A stretch of 64,000 nt of DNA from Mytilus edulis (Eukaryota > Mollusca > Bivalvia > Mytilida > Mytilidae): NCBI RefSeq assembly GCF_963676685.1, contig NC_092355.1:68455006-68519005 (forward strand), written 5' to 3'. The number at the start of each line of letters is the position of its first letter. The first letter of the stretch is position 1. This document shows positions 24,247 to 35,063 of the stretch, one piece after another. Position numbers and translations under genes: made by a program. Below the pieces are notes generated by a model. The model was given only the letters and a program-made list of their open reading frames with translations, did no database searches and had not been told where the DNA came from.

Positions 24247-24759
24247 CTGCTGGTGTTGGTGTCATGTGCTGCCCTGGAAAACACAGTACATCAGGTATTT
24301 CTTCATTCAATCCTTTACTTCCATCAAATACTACTAGAAACAATGCTCTGTAAGTCATGAATGTCTGGTGTGTTGTATAGTAGACATACTGTCCTCCAAA
24401 GTCCCAGAAGATGAGTCTGCCAACTTTCATCTTATATTTCCCACTTTTGAGGACTTTTTCCATTTTCTTTCTTATTTCGTCTTTGGTCATTTTAGCCTTC
24501 ATATTTTGTTTAATTTGTTGTCATTTAGATTCACAAGAGGTCGACTGGGTTGACAACGAAGGGATTTCTAGTTGTTGTGCAGAGGGCTGCTTGGTAGCTT
24601 TTGTTTGTGGAGAACGGCCACCTTTGGTGTTATCTTTATATTGACCACCAACAGCTTTTTCGTCTGATATATGTTTCACTGGTTTGTCTGGTGTTTCATC
24701 ATCTTCTACAGAGGTCATCAATACCTTATTATACACAACATCCATGGCATCATAAGTTT
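24247..24759 (-). pseudogene. ROCO exon with the Roc G3 motif and a premature TGA
   Basis: The acceptor '…tttatatag' borders 24759 and the donor 'gcag|gtaatt' borders 24247. It encodes a low-complexity linker (VEDDETPDKPVKHISDEK, QLEIPSLSTQSTSCESK), then TGA, then in the same frame QQIKQNMKAKMTKDEIRKK and the Roc segment with DFGGQ. The stop could come from CGA by a CpG transition, which is inference. Confidence 0.7.
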
Positions 24760-25190
24760 CTATATAAAAGACAATAGTCTATAATTTTAATATTGAAAAA
24801 AAACCGTAACCACTATTTAAGAGTTTCGATATTTAAAGCTTGTAATTGCCATCTTATATACAATCAAATATAAAAATTCTTAAGAGTGCCTTTTCGTGGT
24901 CTTAATGTACTGCAATCAGAGTTCATTTCTTTTAAATTCTAATGGTCCGGTAGAACACACACCTACATTATATATCGATGGAAAGAGGAAAACGTGTACA
25001 ATACGAAAAGTTTGGTCGTAAAACCCCAGAGTGGTCACATTTTTGTGAAATTGAGGTCAAAGGTCAGACCTAAAAATATCAATTTTTCAACCACAAGGAC
25101 AAAAAGGAGAAATTTCCTGATATTTATTCAATAGAATGCTACAAAAACGATGCAATCATAAGCATATGCTATAAACGATGTTAAAAGACT
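24760..25190. other. Interval without a gene
   Basis: It contains a dispersed-looking block at 24965-25110 ('aaaccccagagtggtcac', 'gaggtcaaaggtcagacc') and AT-rich sequence. Confidence 0.4.
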
Positions 25191-25395
25191 TCATTTTTTT
25201 ACATAAATAAGGCCGTAAGTTTTCTCGTTTGAATTGTTTTACATTTTCTTATCGGGGCCTTTTATAGCCGACTATGTGGTATGGGCTTCGCTTATTGTTG
25301 AAGGCCGTACGGTGACCTTAGTTGTTAATGTCTGTGTCATTTTGATCTTTTGTGGATAGTTGTCTCATTGACAATCATACCACATCTTTTTTTTT
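25190..25395 (+). repeat. Dispersed repeat with 'caatcataccacatct' tail
   Basis: 'aaggccgtaagttttctcg … cggggccttttatagccg … gaaggccgtacggtgacc … gttgtctcattgacaatc' then 'ataccacatct' and a T-run. It is the least degraded copy of this family in the window. The T-rich 3' tail suggests a short retroposed element, but I saw no target duplication. Confidence 0.75.
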
Positions 25396-26105
25396 TATAC
25401 TTATATGAAGAGCTGTCATTACAAAATGGCGTTGATTTGGAACCTTCTGATTTTTTTCCATTTATGACATAGCAAAAGAAGAAGTGGCCTTGACCTTTTC
25501 ACATCCATAAACTTTCATATTGTGTATAGTGTTTCACTACAGTATGTTACAGAATTATTTTCTAAACTATATAACACCAGTTCATCAAATTATTTCAATA
25601 TTTTTTCTATCTTTGAAAAAAACAAAATTTATGCGCTGAAGAAGTGTTTATAATTTTGCATCTGAAAGGTTGTGTATTTTGTGAAAATTAGTATCTAGCT
25701 ATAGATAAATACATATTGTGTATTTGCAAAGTCTGGACAGGTCAGTAATAACACAAAAAGTACCATAGTCACCCGAGGCGAATGCGAGGTTTAAAAAAAA
25801 TCATAAGTGTTACTTGCCTTGATTGGGGGTTTGGTTGAGTATAAAACAAAGTCAGTTTGGTGCATGAACATTGTCTTAGTGGGATAATTCTGGTAAAAAC
25901 ATTTACTCGTCAGGTATGGTCTTACATCTGCATAGGAAACACAAAAGCCATGTGAGTACAAAGTTTCGATCAATTATCGTGACCCATATTCCCATATGCA
26001 TATTCATGATATATCTGCACGGCCAATCCCAAATGTAATGGCGCGAAGGTTGCTACAGAAACGATTGATTTTGTAATAGCCATACATTTACGAATTTTTG
26101 TTATC
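25396..26105. other. Interval without a gene
   Basis: AT-rich; frames such as 25791-25973 have no domain character. Confidence 0.45.
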
Positions 26106-26109
26106 ATAA

Positions 26110-26225
26110 GACAGCTTCGAGACGAGGTCTGAGATATGTCCTAGGATAGTCATAAGAGGATCATAAGACATGTCCTAAGATATGTCTTATGACATGTCTT
26201 AGGATAGCTTCGTGAAACCGGCCCC
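26110..26225. mobile_element. TIR element family D, truncated copy (3' end only)
   Basis: This is the last ~116 bp of the family D element, with palindrome-rich 'gacatgtcctaagatatg' sequence and the end 'gcttcgtgaaaccggcccc'. It is separated by one base from the next copy. Confidence 0.75.
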
Positions 26226-26226
26226 A

Positions 26227-27008
26227 GGGCCCAGTTTCAAAAAGCTGTCTTAGGATGGTCTTACGACATATCTTAGTCCTAAGTGGGTTTCACAAAGCGG
26301 TCCTAAATTAGGACATCTCTTAAAGTTGGTCATAAAGTTAGGACAACGCGACAGGTGTCTTATGATGGTCTTAGGATAGGTATACGTTTATTTATATAAA
26401 TTACACTCATTTTTTATATTAATTTTGAAGAAAAAAAATCTTATTATTATCTAATTATCTATTCTCCTGTTCCTGCTTAAAACATATATACATTGACGGA
26501 TTATTAGGATTTGTCAACAATGAAAATTCGATGTATTGATATAAAAATTGCACGTTTTTATCTCTTAACCTTTTATAACCAATAAAGTCGAAATTGAATT
26601 CAACTCACTTGTACCAAAACAATGTCATAATTTTATATTCTTTTTTATTAATTTTGCATTGAAAATTTCATATTTATATTGATGTATGGTTTAAAGATAA
26701 TTTATATATAAATTACTTTGATTTTTTTATATCTATTTTGCAAATTATGTCATTATATTAATCAATACGTTTAGAATAATTTATGGTAAGACATACTACA
26801 TTTACATGATTTTTTCCCGTAGATCATATTTATATTTGAAAATTTAAAGAACTTGCGACAGGTTTAGGATGCCTTAGCTAAGATGATCCTAAGACAGCTT
26901 CGAGGCGAGGTCTGAGATATGTCCTAGGATAGTCATAAGAGGATCATAAGACATGTCCTAAGATATGTCTTATGACATGTCTTAGGATAGCTTCGTGAAA
27001 CCGGCCCC
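26227..27008. mobile_element. TIR element family D, complete copy (~780 bp)
   Basis: It begins gggcccagtttcacaaagc and ends gcttcgtgaaaccggcccc, imperfect inverted repeats. The subterminal parts are rich in 'tcctaaga/tcttagga' palindromes and the core is AT-rich without an ORF, so it is a non-autonomous MITE. The same element starts again at 27010, so the copies lie in tandem with a 783-bp period. Confidence 0.8.
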
Positions 27009-27324
27009 AGGGCCCAGTTTCACAAAGCTGTCTTAGGACTAAGACATGTCTTAGGATGGTCTTACGACATATCTTAGTCCTTAGTGGGTTTCACAAAGCG
27101 GTCCTAAATTAGGACATCTCTTAAAATTGGTCATAAAGTTAGGACAACGCGAGAGGTGTCTTATGATGGTCTTAGGATAGGTATACGTTTATTTATATAA
27201 ATTACACTCATTTTTAAGTCTCCCAAACAAAGTTTGGAGACTGATTGTTTTTGGTCAGTTCTTATTATTAAGTCACCAAAACGGAGTTTTGGGGACTTTA
27301 TGTTTTTGTTCGGTTTCTTATTAT

Positions 27325-28139
27325 GGCACCCTCAACGGAGTTGGGGTGACGTATTGTTATTCTACGTTTCTTTTTTTTCTTATTATTATTTTTATTATTT
27401 TTCTTCCACACATTTTTGTCCGCGCGATTTCTCGAATTCCAATGGACCAATGTTGATGGAACTCTACTATATTGAGGACCCACAGGTGAAGAGTTGCAGT
27501 AAGCATGGAATGGTTCAAGATGGCTGCCGTTACCATGGAAACGGAACAAATGTGAAAAATTCCAGTTTTTGGTTTTGGTGAACTATTTGGATATGCTTAA
27601 ACTCAGAATCATTATATTTTAATACAATGTAGATGCCCACTATACACTTGTGTTGGAATGATTTTGGCGATCTTTGGAACTTCTATGTTGCCATGGAAAC
27701 TACACGAAAAATTTCAAAAATATCAAAATGCTCCAAACTTTATAAAAACTTCACAATCACGATGAGCAACATTGGAAGATGTGGTATTTGGAGTTGGAAT
27801 TTCCAAAATATCTGTTGTTACCATGGAAACAATGCTAAAAGGTCAAAAAATTTCAAAAAAAATAAAAATGCTGCAAACAGGATGAGACTTTACAGGAATG
27901 GTCAATGGCATAAGCAGAGTTGACTTTTGAAGTTGGAATTTTCAAAATGGCCGCCGTAACCATGGAAACAGCAAAAATGTCCAAAATTTCAAAATGCTCC
28001 AAACTGCATTAAACTTTACAAAAATGATAATATGAATGTGTAGATGCACTCTTTGACTTTGGAATCTTCTAGTTTGCTGCCGCACGCCTGGCAATGGGGG
28101 AAGGGTGCCATCCGCTATTGCTCGCAATGGCAAATCTAG
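27325..28139 (+). mobile_element. Helentron-like element (innermost of three nested)
   Basis: The 5' end 'ggcaccctcaac…gttggggtga' is paired with subterminal 'agggtgcc' at about 28102; the terminus is 'gcaatggcaaatctag' followed by T. It contains three or four diverged copies of the 'aaaatggccgccgtaacc' unit also found in the middle element. The frames 27234-27581 and 27633-27923 cross element borders or repeats and are not genes. Confidence 0.65.
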
Positions 28140-28609
28140 TTATTATTATTATTATTATTTTTCTTTTTCTAACCCCTTAAACGGTCCTACCATTTTCTTG
28201 GAAGGAGTAGAGGATGGAAATTTTATCTTTTTTCTGGGTAAGGGTCTGCATCATGGGGGATGCAGAACCCAATGTCCATGATACCAGGGTGTCATCTTGG
28301 CATAATTAGGGGGGCTCAAAGATGGGTGGGGTCAAATTTTTTTTACATTTCCTAAATTTTCTGATGTATGTAGAGTAGATGGAATTATATATTCTCTTAT
28401 GAATATTTAGAGACATATGTCTGCTTCAACTTGGCACTAATTTTATTTCAGTAGGGGGTCTCCATGGCATAATTTTAGGGGGGGTGAATTTTCATGGAAT
28501 ATTCTAGAACATCAATGTTAAATTTGTTCTAGAGACATTTCATGGTATATGATGGTATATAATTATGGAGTTAACAATTTGCAGCAGAAGTGACACTTTG
28601 GAATTTTCA

Positions 28610-29010
28610 AAATGGCCGCCGTAACCATGGAAACAGCAAAAATAAGAAAAACATCAAAATGCTTCAAATTTAATGAAACTTAAAACTAATGTTGACTAAC
28701 TTGTGTAGAATTGATTTTTGAGTTTGGAATTTTCAAAATGGCCGCCGTAACCATAGAAACAGCAAAAATAAGAAAAACATCAAAATGCTTCAAATTTAAT
28801 GAAACTTAAAACTAATGTTGACTAACTTGTGTAGAATTGATTTTTGAGTTTGGAATTTTCAAAATGGCCGCCGTTACCATGGAAACAGGAAAAATATGAA
28901 AAAATTCAAAATGCTTCAAATTTAATGAAACTTATAACAAATGTTGCCTAACTTATGTAGACTTTTCAAAATGGCCGACGTTACCATGGAAACAGCAAAA
29001 ATGTCCAAAA
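28610..29010 (+). repeat. ~123-bp tandem repeat inside the middle Helentron-like element
   Basis: Nearly four units starting 'ttcaaaatggccgccgt' with 'accatggaaacagcaaaa' and 'aatgcttcaaatttaatg'. Confidence 0.85.
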
Positions 29011-29429
29011 AAAAATCTGCTTATTGATTGAAACTTTACACACACCTTATTTGGAATCAATAATACCGCAGAACAATGATGTGGGGTCCGTTTTGGTGAC
29101 TTTTGTGTTAGCATCCTAACACAGGATTACTTGTTTTTATTATTCTTCCTCTTCCTCTTCTTCTTCCGCCACTTTAAAAATGAACTTGTCCGCAGCGGTT
29201 CTCCTACACGGCTTGTCAAATTTACTTAGGATTTTACAATATGTTAGACTAACATGTCTAGGTGAGCCATCAATCTTTCGTTTGTGCATTGGGGTCTGTT
29301 AAGGGGTATTTTGGGGGGTAGAAAGGAGGGAGGGGTTTACTATAGAACCCTATGGGATTTTATTTTCTAAAATTTTCAAATGAATATAACTTGAAAACTG
29401 TAAATGATAGATACATGCAGTCTTCAGAA

Positions 29430-30605
29430 ATGATTATAGGACAATAAAACAAATCACATGAAATATAGGGGGAGTCCCTGGGGGTCATCCCCACCCCCTT
29501 CAATTTGAGAATGTGCTTTTATCTTGTAAACGGTCCAGATCCCCACCTCTAAACCATATATATTCTTGAATGGGACGATAAAACAAATCAAATGAAATTA
29601 AAGGGAAGTCCCCAGGGGTCATCCCCACCCCGTTCAATTTGAGAATGTGCTATTATCTTGTAAACGGTCCAGATCCCCACCCCTAAACCATATATATTCT
29701 TGTAGGGGACAATAAAACAAATGAAATGAAATAAAAGTGATGTCCCTAGGGGGTCACCCCACCCCCTCTTGTTTGAAAACTTGTAAAGGGTCAACATCCC
29801 CACCCCTAAACCATATCTATTCTTGTATGGGACAATAAAACTAATCAAATGAAATTAAATGGAAGTTCATGGGGGTCACCCCCACCCCGTTCAATTTGAG
29901 AATGTAGTATTATCTTGTAAACGGTCCAGATCCCCACCCCTAAACCATATATATTCTTCAATGGGACGATAAAACAAATCAAATGAAATTAAAGGGAAGT
30001 CCCCGGGGGGTCATCCCCACCACGTTCAATTTGAGAATGTTCTATTATCTTGTAAACGGTCCAGATCCCCACCCCTAAACCATATATATTCTTGTAGGGG
30101 ACAATAAAACAAATGAAATGAAATAAAAGTGATGTCCCTAGGGGCTCACCCCACCCCCTCTTGTTTGAAAACTTGTAAACGGTCAACATCCCCACCCCTA
30201 AACCATATATATTCTTGTAGGGGACAATAAAACTAATCAAATGAAATTAAATGGAAGTTCCTGGGGGTTGCCCCCACCCCGTTCAATTTGAGAATGTGCT
30301 ATTATCTTGTAAATGGTCCAGATCCCCACCCCTAAACCATATATATTCTTGTAGGGGACAATAAAAGAAATGAAATGAAATAAAAGGGAAGTCCCGAGGG
30401 AGTCACCCCACCCCCTCTTGTTTGAAAACTTGTAAACGGTCAACATCTCCACCCCTAAACCGCATATATTCTTGTATGGGACAATAAAACAAATCAAATG
30501 AAATGTAGGTAAAGTCCCTGGGGGTCACCACCACCCCCTCCTGTTTGAAACTTGTAAATGATGGAGCTCCCCACCCGTAAGCCATATATATTCTTGTATT
30601 GGACA
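29430..30605 (-). repeat. Tandem repeat of alternating 134- and 123-bp units (9 copies)
   Basis: 'ccatatatattcttg' or a variant recurs at 29554, 29688, 29811, 29945, 30080, 30203, 30338, 30460 and 30582. Long units carry 'caatttgagaatgtgct', short ones 'ctcttgtttgaaaacttg'. Minus-strand frames (for example 29588-29848) are repeat by-products. Confidence 0.9.
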
Positions 30606-31304
30606 AAAAATCAAATCAAATGAACATGGGACCATATAAATGGCGAGTTATGGGAGCTTTGTTTGGGAGACTTCGTAACAGCATCCTGTTACAATTACTT
30701 CTTGTTTATATTAATTTTGAAGAAAAAAATCTTATTATTATCTAATTATCTATTCTCCTGTTCCTGCTTAAAACATATATACACTGACGGATTATCAGGA
30801 TTTGTCAACAATGAAAATTCGATGTATTGATATAAAAATTGCACGTTTTTATCTCTTAACCTTTTATAACCAATAAAGTCGAAATTGAATTCAACTCACT
30901 TGTACCAAAACAATGTCATAATTTTATATTCTTTTTTATTAATTTTGCATTGAAAATTTCATATTTATATTGATGTATTGTTTAAAGATAATTTATATAT
31001 AAATTACTTTTATTTTTTTATATTTATTTTGCAAATTATGTCATTATATTAATCAATACGTTTAGAATAATTTATGGTAAGACATACTACATTTACATGA
31101 TTTTTTCCCGTAGATCATATTCATATTTGAAAATTTAAAGAACTTGCGACAGGTTTGGGATGTCTTAGCTAAGATTATCCTAAGACAGCATCGAGACGAG
31201 GTCTGGGATATGTCCTAGGATAGTCATAAGAGGATCATAAGACATGTCCTAAGATATGTCTTATGACATGTCTTATGATAGCTTCGTAAAACCGGCCCCA
31301 GGTT

Positions 31305-32230
31305 CGTAAACTTATAAATTTTGTTTAGTGAAAAATTAAACGTAACCATTGCAACGTTTTAATGTAATAATTTTATAACAGAAATCTTAAGTATTATTAA
31401 AGTTACCATTAATATCATGATAAACTATTTTAATTAATTGATAAAGTATTTTGATAATTGTTAATTCAATTTCATTTTAAGAATAAAACTCTTTATTTCA
31501 TATTTATGTGTTTGATTAATTTACTTGTATGGTTGGACTCGAAATAAACATATATAGACATCTTTGTTTTATTCACCAGGAGGCCTCGAAAGAACGCGAA
31601 CGACAGTCCCCCAAACTGTTGTAGTTAAGAATAGTGAGAACAGACATGTAAAGCTGTGAAACACATTTAACCCTTCAACGGGAAAGGGGAGGCAACTGCC
31701 TTAGTCTGCGCTTCCCCCCTCTTTCCTGCATAACATAATATTGAAAAATTGTAAACTGTTAATACAGTTAAGGATACATGTACATTTGGTTACGAATATA
31801 TTGGGTAACCTTTTTCGATTTATATCTGTTAGTAGTTATCTATTATCTAGTGAAATGGCACGTATCTAGTGCTGGTTCCGATTTTATTTGTTCGAAGAGA
31901 TTAGAGGCGAGGGAATGTTAAACAATTATATAAATTCAGCACATTCACTAAATAACCGAGGAATACAAAAAATGTGTTCAGCGGCAAATATTTCAAAATA
32001 CAATTTTTTTTTTAAATCAATATCTATCTACAATTAATGTATTAAATGGGAGTGATAGTTGTTTCTCTTTGTCACAACCTTATATTTCACACGGTAAAAT
32101 TGTTTTACAAATAATTTAACCTATATCGCTGACTGTCAGACATTTTGTATCCGTGACTTTTAAGTCGACATGACGATTAATGGTTGGAAGTTGCTACGCT
32201 TATAAATTAGCTATGACTATACAATGGTTG
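31305..32230. other. Interval without a gene
   Basis: AT-rich; a GC-richer block at 31575-31735 ('caccaggaggcctcgaaag', 'gggaaaggggaggcaactg') shows no coding frame that I recognise. Confidence 0.4.
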
Positions 32231-32239
32231 TAACTATCA

Positions 32240-32660
32240 TATTTTTACTGTTACAACCTTTTCAGCGTTTAAACAGTTTGTTTAAAACTGTTTCAACGTT
32301 TTCCGTGTTGGGACAGTTACTAAATAACTGTTACAACTTTCAAATGGTTGCATCAGTTTTATAACGACTGTAACAACCCTTTAGGCGTTTAATCAGTTTA
32401 TTCATGACTGTTGCAACGTTTTTCGAGTTGGGACAGTTGTAAATCAACTGTTACAACTTTGAAATAGTTGTATCAGTCCTTTATTGACTGTGACAGTTAT
32501 TCCTTGCGTTGCGGTGCAGTCGATTTATGTTATAGACAAACAATTTTAAAGTTTGGACAGTTACAAAATAACTGTAGCAGTGAAATTTAACAACTGTTAC
32601 AACTTTAACAAACATTATTAGTCTTAGAACGACTGTTACTGGTATGGACAGTTGTTTTTT
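32240..32660. repeat. ~125-bp tandem repeat rich in 'aactgttacaact'
   Basis: Two clear units (32260-32385 and 32385-32510) and a degraded third carry 'actgttacaac', 'gtgttgggacagtta' and 'cgactgtaacaac'. The motif ACTGTTACA occurs on both strands. Confidence 0.75.
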
Positions 32661-32887
32661 CGTCCAGTGGTTAAAGCATTCTCTAAATCATGGTGTTTAC
32701 ATCGCAAGAACCACAACTATTATACCTCCTTAGAGAGGACAATTATTTTTCGCGTTTATCTAAATGTAAACTACGATTATTCTACTTTAATATATAGAGA
32801 CTTTCTGTATTCTGTCTACTGTTTTCTTTGAAATGTTTACTATTTAAGGGGTCAAACCAGTTGCATATATATTAAAATAAGTAAAAC

Positions 32888-33095
32888 ATGTTGAAACAAG
32901 AATGTGTCTATAGTACACGGATGCCACATCGGCATTATATTAATACTAAGTTTCGAGTTGATTGGACTTCAACTTTATCAAAATCTACCTCGACCAAAAA
33001 TTTGAACCTGAAGCGGGACAGACGGACGGACGGACGGACGAAGGAAGGAACGAGTCGAACGTTGCACAGATAAATAGGAGGAGCATAAACAATTA
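32888..33095 (-). mobile_element. Short Helentron-like element, minus orientation
   Basis: In reverse it reads a 5' part with 'cgtccgtccgtctgtcccg', then 'aggttcaaatttttggtcg' and 'gaagtccaatcaactcg', and a 3' hairpin-bearing end 'gtgtactatagacacattc' plus 'ttg'. This is the same family as 50132-51684 but with a single internal unit. The frame 32888-33073 is a by-product. Confidence 0.7.
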
Positions 33096-33159
33096 TTGTT
33101 GAAAGTGGAAGTAGTGATTTGGCACAAAATGAAAGTAAGGTAAAGATTAGAGAGAGGCA

Positions 33160-33335
33160 GGACCTTTGTCGGAACGTCGGAATCGGGTGTTTTAAGCTCG
33201 GGATTTGGGGATTGATCCGGGAATATATTTTTCGATTTCGGGATTTCGGGTTATGAATGTCTTTAAATCTGCATCTCGGGATTTCATGTTTTTAAGCCCG
33301 GGATTTCGGAATCTGAGGACCCCTCCGACCACCCC
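33160..33335. repeat. Dispersed 'cgggatttcggg' repeat
   Basis: A run of 'cgggatttcggg' variants between 'ggaacgtcggaatcggg' and 'ccctccgaccacccctc'. It resembles a dispersed mussel repeat. Confidence 0.5.
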
Positions 33336-33339
33336 TCAA

Positions 33340-33780
33340 ATTAGCCTAAGTCGGTCTTAGTCATTTATACAAGATTCATATCCTACCATTGGCATTTAAT
33401 AAGAAAGCACTGATGGATTGTTCTAGAAGCATATTTCATTAGACTAATAATGGTCTATATATAAGCAATAACATTTTTTTCATGTTTGAAGCGGCGTAAA
33501 ATTTTAATTTAATTTGACTTTTACCAAAAGATGCATTGTAGCAAAGGAGAAGAATAATTGTAGCCTGAGGCCAGAAACACGAACATAATTGAATTAAACA
33601 TAAAAGAAACAAATATCGGACTTTGGAAAAAGGGAGAGGGCTTTTGATAACTTTCAAGTAATGAAATTCTCCATACAAAATATCTTTTACAAAAAGTCAT
33701 CCTAAAACAGTTCACAAGCCGTATATGCCCGCGATTTCGCGGATGTGTTCTAGTAACATTTAAAACTGATCCAGTCAGGT
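33340..33780. other. Interval without a gene
   Basis: The minus-strand frames at 33439-33715 overlap each other and show no domain; nothing else is seen. Confidence 0.45.
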
Positions 33781-33811
33781 GAACCAGTCACAGATACTTG
33801 AATTCTAGTCA

Positions 33812-33940
33812 ATTCGGCACTTGGTTAAATCGGCACCTGGTCAAATCTGCACCCAGTATAGTCAAATCGGCACCTAGTCAAATTGGCACCTGGTTAAACA
33901 TGTTAAATCGGCACCTGATGTAGTAATTTTGGCACCCATG
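33812..33940. repeat. Short tandem 'aaatcggcacctggt' repeats
   Basis: Six or seven variants; reverse complement of the 'tgccgattt' cluster at 1613-1700. Confidence 0.75.
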
Positions 33941-34317
33941 TTAAATATGTCTAATATATATTTTATATCAATTAATATATTTTTTTTTGCAATATTCTAA
34001 GCAAAACGATTAAAATAAAGAAGGGGTTGTGCCAAAATATGGACGAATTTACATTTTCGGGGGGTTTTTGTATGCCATTTTTTCGGTCTAATTAATGTGA
34101 GTGTATTAAAGGAGTAAAATATTTTTTTATGCATGTTTCATCCAGTTGAGCATTCTGTATGATTGTTGGTTTAATGCTGTTTAAACTTTCCTGCAAAGCG
34201 ACCTTAGAATTGCGTATAATTTTCGATAATTAGTGATACTAATGAAAAGGGCTCATGGTTTTCCCTATCACTACTTCTAACTTTCTCATGATTAAACAAC
34301 ATCTTGCGTAATGGCTT

Positions 34318-34482
34318 CACATTGGCGGATCCAAGGGGGGTGTTGGGTGTTCTGGGGGTTGGAACCCCCTTGTTTTTGGCCGATCAATGCATTTGAATGG
34401 GAGCATATAGTTGGAAACCCCCCCTCCTTTTTACTCTGGGTTGGGACCCCCCTTTTTCAAATGGCTGGATCTGCCCCTGCTT
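34318..34482. mobile_element. Small TIR element (MITE), diverged and inverted member
   Basis: It starts 'ttggcggatccaagg' and ends 'ggctggatctgcccctg'. The interior ('gatcaatgcatttgaatgg') is the reverse complement of the MITE at 4420-4565. Confidence 0.65.
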
Positions 34483-35063
34483 CATTGTTTTTTATTTAGT
34501 TTTTCAGTAAAGAAAAAAACATCAATAACTACTTGTATATATATAGAGAGAGAGAGAGAGTTACAGCTCTTTTAATAATATAGCAAGACATTGGTTTGGT
34601 TGACTTTTCAATCAACAAAGATTTGTATAGCCTGACTAGTCTAGTGAATTCTTAAAATTTATTAATTGAAAAGAAAACTAATCAAAACAACAGGCTGAAT
34701 TATCTATTGAATGTTGAGAAAACCCTAAGAATAATTAGAAATAGAAAGATGCCGATTTGACTAGATGCCGATTTAACCAGATGCCGATTTGATTTTTTCT
34801 ATGGGTGCCGAATTATATAATAACCCCAGATTATTGATTTATTTCCTTTGCATGTAACCCTAAACATCATATAAATGAGGGTTTGGATGGGGATAAATGA
34901 TCAAAGAATAATGCCCTTAAAAAATGAAGCAATGATAAGGGATTTTTTTTGAAGATTAGAGAGAAAAAAAAGGGTGAAAATTAAATGTTTACAGAACATT
35001 AGAACCCCCCCCATCCAGACCCTCATAAATCGTGATAAGCATGAGAATTTTTTTTCGATCAAA

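Larger units (their letters stand above)
20317..24759 (-). pseudogene. ROCO-family (Roc-COR GTPase) gene copy, disrupted
   Basis: Minus-strand exons can be joined by GT/AG borders at 24759-24247, 23914-23819 and 21383-~20380. The product shows the Roc GTPase G3 region (RLIFWDFGGQYVYYTTHQTF), the G4 region (ILFVATHKDK) and then COR sequence (FDHPCWGEKM, PLELEIAELVAQGKQ, LSVETFFVPCM, ISACLSMWTV, GNWFVWNQDK). The P-loop exon is not seen, so the 5' end is missing or lies above 24760. Lesions: an in-frame TGA at 24521-24523, one base missing near 23850 that shifts the frame between FEGIP and ILFVATHKDK, and near 21022-21036 a frame change together with loss of what looks like part of the COR domain. 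Such genes are numerous in bivalves (MFHAS1-like), which makes a dead paralogue plausible. Long-read indel error could explain the single-base lesion but not all three. Confidence 0.75.
27270..29133 (+). mobile_element. Helentron-like element (middle of three nested)
   Basis: The 5' hairpin 'agtcaccaaaac…gttttggggact' has its subterminal partner 'tccgttttggtgactttt' at about 29087-29104. A 3' hairpin (tgtgttagcatcctaacaca) and tail 'ggattacttg' follow. Removing it rejoins the outer element between 'cttattatt' and 'tttttattattc'. Internal ~123-bp repeats lie at 28610-29010. Confidence 0.7.
27216..30704 (+). mobile_element. Helentron-like element (outermost of three nested)
   Basis: The 5' end is a hairpin (agtctcccaaac…gtttggagact). 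The matching subterminal repeat 'tttgtttgggagactt' lies at 30658-30673, followed by a 3' hairpin (gtaacagcatcctgttac) and the tail 'aattacttcttg'. Insertion is within a T-run without a clear target duplication. This matches the structure of non-autonomous Helentrons (HINE, DINE-1 and bivalve 'pearl'-type elements): subterminal inverted repeats, internal tandem repeats, a 3' stem-loop and T|T insertion. There is no coding sequence. Confidence 0.7.
27010..31299. mobile_element. TIR element family D, second copy split by a 3.5-kb nested insertion
   Basis: 27010-27215 matches 26227-26400 and 30705-31299 matches 26409-27008. The join falls inside the T-run of 'actcattttttatatta'. It carries 18 bp ('actaagacatgtcttagg') that the first copy lacks. 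Confidence 0.85.

Noticed and set aside
29588-30606. Minus-strand frames with repeated FIVPYKNIYGLGVG peptides
   Set aside because: By-products of the 134/123-bp tandem repeat in a non-coding Helentron-like element.
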